Shown here piece by piece: positions 60,968 through 64,000 of a DNA stretch of 64,000 nucleotides. The first letter of the stretch is position 1; every line of letters starts with the position of its first letter. Both the position numbers and the translations under genes were made by a program. The notes under the pieces are model-generated. The model was not told the DNA's origin. It saw only the letters and a program-made list of their open reading frames with translations, and did no database searches. Source of the DNA: Lewinellaceae bacterium (lineage in GTDB: Bacteria > Bacteroidota > Bacteroidia > Chitinophagales > Saprospiraceae); the NCBI GenBank assembly GCA_020636355.1, contig JACJYB010000013.1, forward strand, positions 1-64,000, given 5' to 3'.

Positions 60968-63352
60968 ATGAAAAAGCTTTTTAGCACTACTTGTCTACTA
61001 ATCCTGACGATTAACGCCTTTGCGCAATCTGCGCCAGAGGTTATACCTGATCCTCGATTAACCGACGCCTCCTGGACGTCAAGTTGGATTGCCCATCCCG
61101 ATGGATCACCCTATGATTTTGGTGTTTATCACTTCAGAAAAGATTTCGAGCTTAATGATTTGCCCGATCAGCTGGTAATTAATGTTTCTGCCGATAACCG
61201 TTATCAACTTTTTGTTAATGGAAAGCAGGTCTCGGAAGGTCCGGCCAAAGGAGATCTGTTACACTATCATTACGAAACCATTGATATCGCCCCTTATTTA
61301 AGACCTGGGAAAAACTGTCTTGCAGCAGTTGTATGGAATTTTGGGATCAGGCGACCTGTCGCCCAGATGAGTTTTCGGACAGCTTTTCTGATGCAGGCCA
61401 ACGAGGCCCGTTTTGATTACCTCAACTCAGGGCAAGGATGGAAAACCATTCAAAATAAAGCATATACCTTGTTACCTGCAGAAGGCGGAAGACTCCATAC
61501 CTACCTGGTCACAGGCCCTCGCATACATTTGGATGCCGGGTTGTACCCCTGGGGTTGGGAAACACTGGATTACGATGATCATGCATGGATTTCAGCCCGT
61601 AATATCGGACAAGCCCACCCTTCCGGGCGCACCACCGAATTTAACTGGGAACTAGTCCCCCGTCCGATACCAGCGATGGAATTAGAGCCGGAAGAAGCAC
61701 CGGTTATTCGTAGGTCCAGCCTCGATCAAGGTAAAGCGGGCATCCTATTTCCAATCCATATTCCATCTCATTCTAAATGTACCTTATTACTCGATCAGAA
61801 ACACCTTACCAATGCCTATCCACATTTGTTGGTTAGCGGTGGTTCCAATAGTCTTATCCGCATTGAATATGCCGAGTCTTTATTCGACGCCAATGGCAAG
61901 AAAGGGAATCGCAACGAAATAGATGGTAAAGAAATCAAAGGATATTATGATGAATTCAGTCCCGATGGTCAACCAGACCGTTTGTTCACCACCTTATGGT
62001 TTCGCACCTGGAGATATGTGCAACTAACCATTGAAACCGGGGATATGCCGTTGGATATTCATTCGTTTAATGGAATAAGACGGACCTATCCGTTTAAATC
62101 TCTGGCGGAATTCAATGCGCCTGTCGAAAATCTCGAAAAGCTTTGGGAAGTTGGCTGGCGTACGGCCCGACTATGCGCTGGAGATACCTACTACGATTGC
62201 CCATACTACGAGCAATTGCAGTATGTAGGTGACACAAGAATACAGGCTTTAATATCGCTTTATATGACAGGTGATGACCGGCTTATGCGCAATGCCATCC
62301 AACAGTTTGCCGACTCGCGCTATTCCGACGGATTGACAAAGAGCCGATATCCCGATTTAGCAGGCCAGGTAATTCCTACCTATTCCCTTTTCTGGATCAA
62401 TATGGTCCATGATTATTGGATGCTCAGACCTGATAGCGCTTTCGTGCGACGGCAATTATCGACTGTCAAGACCATCCTGGAGTGGTATGAAGCACAAATG
62501 GATGTACATACCGGTTTGATTGGCAACACCAATTATTGGAATTTCGTGGATTGGTCTGCCTGGCCGGGTAATGGGGAAAAACGCTTCGGAGGAGTTCCCC
62601 CGCTTAGAGGGGGAAGTTCTGTTCTCACCTTGCAATGGGTTTACGCACTCCAGGACGCTATGGAACTGATGGCAGCTTTTGGCCAGCAGGATGAAAAAGC
62701 CAAGTTCCAGCAGCAGATTGAGCAGGCAAAGCAGGCAGTCTGGAAATACTGTTGGGATCCCGCCAGAAAGCTGGTGAGCGATACTCCTGAAAAGACATCT
62801 TACAGCCAGCATGGCAATATCTGGGCCGTGCTGACCCATCTGATACCCCAAAATGAGGAATCCGCCATGGTCGATCGGATTGTCCAGGATACGTCACTTA
62901 TCCAGGCAACCTTTTATTTTCGCTTTTATTTGATGCAGGCATTATATCAGACCGGATTGGGCAACCGGTATCTGGACGAATTGAAGCCCTGGTTTGATAT
63001 GCTCGATATTGGGTTGACCACCTTTGCAGAGAAGCCAGATCCAACGAGATCTGATTGTCACGCCTGGAGCGCCAGCCCCAATTATGATTTATTGGCGACG
63101 GTTGCCGGAATTCGACCAGGCGCATCGGGCTTTCGCCGCGTTTTAATCAATCCTTCCCCGGGGAAACTTGATCATTTTGATGCAACAGCTGCACATCCAA
63201 ATGGCATCATCCAGGTTATGTACCGCCGGAGCAAGACTGTCGCCGAATTTGAGATCAATTTGCCGGAAGGGACACCTGGCCAATTAAATTACCTGGAACA
63301 ATCTTTCACGCTTCGTCCCGGAAAGCAAACCGTTCAGGTGCAATTACACTAA
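60968..63352 (+). CDS. GH78-type alpha-L-rhamnosidase
   Basis: A 794-aa secreted protein. A signal peptide (MKKLFSTTCLLILTINAFA) is followed by N-terminal beta-sandwich domains (WTSSWIAHPDG, ADNRYQLFVNGKQVSEGPAKGD) and an (alpha/alpha)6 catalytic domain. The GH78 active-site stretch YYDCPYYEQLQYVGD (~408-422) contains the probable general acid Glu and an Asp. A later WNFVDWSAWPGNG and HAWSASPNYDLLATVAGIRPG close the barrel. The enzyme removes terminal alpha-L-rhamnose from plant or bacterial glycans. It is followed 169 bases later by a Gfo/Idh/MocA gene, suggesting a sugar-use cluster extending beyond the window. Confidence 0.85.
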   Translation: MKKLFSTTCLLILTINAFAQSAPEVIPDPRLTDASWTSSWIAHPDGSPYDFGVYHFRKDFELNDLPDQLVINVSADNRYQLFVNGKQVSEGPAKGDLLHYHYETIDIAPYLRPGKNCLAAVVWNFGIRRPVAQMSFRTAFLMQANEARFDYLNSGQGWKTIQNKAYTLLPAEGGRLHTYLVTGPRIHLDAGLYPWGWETLDYDDHAWISARNIGQAHPSGRTTEFNWELVPRPIPAMELEPEEAPVIRRSSLDQGKAGILFPIHIPSHSKCTLLLDQKHLTNAYPHLLVSGGSNSLIRIEYAESLFDANGKKGNRNEIDGKEIKGYYDEFSPDGQPDRLFTTLWFRTWRYVQLTIETGDMPLDIHSFNGIRRTYPFKSLAEFNAPVENLEKLWEVGWRTARLCAGDTYYDCPYYEQLQYVGDTRIQALISLYMTGDDRLMRNAIQQFADSRYSDGLTKSRYPDLAGQVIPTYSLFWINMVHDYWMLRPDSAFVRRQLSTVKTILEWYEAQMDVHTGLIGNTNYWNFVDWSAWPGNGEKRFGGVPPLRGGSSVLTLQWVYALQDAMELMAAFGQQDEKAKFQQQIEQAKQAVWKYCWDPARKLVSDTPEKTSYSQHGNIWAVLTHLIPQNEESAMVDRIVQDTSLIQATFYFRFYLMQALYQTGLGNRYLDELKPWFDMLDIGLTTFAEKPDPTRSDCHAWSASPNYDLLATVAGIRPGASGFRRVLINPSPGKLDHFDATAAHPNGIIQVMYRRSKTVAEFEINLPEGTPGQLNYLEQSFTLRPGKQTVQVQLH

Positions 63353-63521
63353 ATAGCGCCGAGATCACTCGCATTGAAACAACCCTAAGCAGCTATTACA
63401 GGATTTCGACAGTCCTTGACATGAGTTACATCATTCATCATTTTTTCAGATTTTACGAACTTAAGCCGTCAAAAAAATCCTACATCGGATTAATTCATCA
63501 ACAATTGTATACCGAAAAAGC

Positions 63522-64000
63522 ATGAAGCGAAGAGATTTTATCAAGCAAAGTGGAACCATTACCGCAGGTTTATATGCATTTCCAACCGTTATCAAGAACT
63601 ATCAGAAAGAACGCATCCGGGTGGGTGTAATCGGTACGGGAGATCGGGGGCTGGGAGTGGCCGGTGTCATGCAGGAAAGTGACTGGTTTGATGTCAAGGG
63701 ATGTTGTGATGTTCTTCCATTTCGTCTAGATAATGCGCGTAATCGGTTCGAAAGGAACGCATCCTATTACACCGATTATCGCAAAATGCTGGATAACCCG
63801 GATCTTGATGCCATTTTGGTAGCCACCCCTCTGTCCATGCATCATGAAATGGCCATTGCTGCTTTGGATGCAGGAAAACATGTGTATTGTGAAAAAACGA
63901 TGGCCTTTCACATCCCGGAAGTCCAGGATATGGCAGCCAAGGTCAAGGACTCTGACAAAACTTTCCTGGTTGGTCATCAATACCGCAGCGTCCCACTCTA
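63522..64000 (+). CDS. Gfo/Idh/MocA-family oxidoreductase, 3'-truncated
   Basis: The first 159 residues run off the window edge. The N-terminus MKRRDFIKQSGTITAGLYA is a twin-arginine-type export signal. The Rossmann motif is VGVIGTGDRGLGVAGV (~33-48), followed by VATPLSMHHEMAIAALDAGKHVYCEKTMA (as elements: VATPLSMHHE; GKHVYCEKTM), which includes the conserved E-K-P/T segment. Exported Bacteroidota members act on sugars or sugar acids in periplasmic catabolism. The antisense open frame over it is a shadow. Confidence 0.9.
   Translation, partial: MKRRDFIKQSGTITAGLYAFPTVIKNYQKERIRVGVIGTGDRGLGVAGVMQESDWFDVKGCCDVLPFRLDNARNRFERNASYYTDYRKMLDNPDLDAILVATPLSMHHEMAIAALDAGKHVYCEKTMAFHIPEVQDMAAKVKDSDKTFLVGHQYRSVPL

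Noticed and set aside
1..64000. CRISPR arrays, insertion sequences or prophage genes
   Set aside because: No regularly spaced repeats, transposase or phage structural genes were found in the window.

Overview
The window looks like a chromosomal segment of a Gram-negative Bacteroidota, most plausibly a Saprospiria/Sphingobacteria-type environmental lineage. Several features point that way: two secreted proteins with C-terminal type IX secretion (T9SS) sorting domains; a hybrid histidine kinase fused to a receiver and an AraC DNA-binding domain; a SusE/SusF-like repeat protein; an M57 lipoprotein protease; a DUF1800/DUF1501 pair; a UpxY (NusG-like) antiterminator heading a polysaccharide locus; and a DUF6090-type remnant. 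The order is inferred from gene content only, because no rRNA is present.

Layout. 1-6.9 kb: the end of a hybrid two-component protein, unrecognised lipoproteins and membrane proteins, a five-repeat SusE/F-like T9SS protein, and decayed pieces of a DUF6090 gene and of a class III adenylate cyclase. 7.3-15.0 kb: a catabolic block. It holds a GabT-like aminotransferase, a divergent sodium:solute symporter, then a tight operon of aminotransferase, CoA-transferase A and B, M20 deacylase and AblB-type beta-lysine acetyltransferase. The operon has the same gene order as Bacillus yodT-S-R-Q-P but no kamA. It continues into a TolB/PHP-hydrolase fusion and a CocE-like hydrolase. 19.4-23.0 kb (minus strand): an operon of a cholesterol-dependent-cytolysin-like lipoprotein, a 58-aa charged protein and a TPR/transmembrane/HTH regulator. 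23.3-23.7 kb: tRNA-Pro(TGG) followed by a broken tandem copy invaded by palindromic elements. 23.8-31.0 kb: a secreted subtilase with an altered catalytic Asp, an M57 metalloprotease, and DUF1800/DUF1501.

31.2-59.8 kb (minus strand): a tightly packed ~28.6 kb exopolysaccharide/capsule operon of 25 genes. It starts with upxY, then CpsB/CapC-type phosphatase, Wza, Wzc, flippase, GDP-sugar genes (gmd, Fcl-like epimerase, WecE-like aminotransferase), glycosyltransferases and a Wzy-like polymerase. A long tailoring section follows: asparagine-synthase-like protein, two CelD/BioF2-type GNAT paralogs, ATP-grasp ligase, FemAB-like transferase, four NodB-type deacetylase-like proteins and an MBOAT/SGNH pair. 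An initiating sugar transferase comes last. A cluster of five hairpins lies between upxY and the biosynthetic genes and is a candidate target for antitermination.

59.8-64 kb: a long AT-rich non-coding leader, a GH78-type alpha-L-rhamnosidase and the start of a Gfo/Idh/MocA oxidoreductase. The most notable items are the acetylated beta-lysine module, the cytolysin operon, the upxY hairpin array and the amide-forming tailoring enzymes in the polysaccharide locus.
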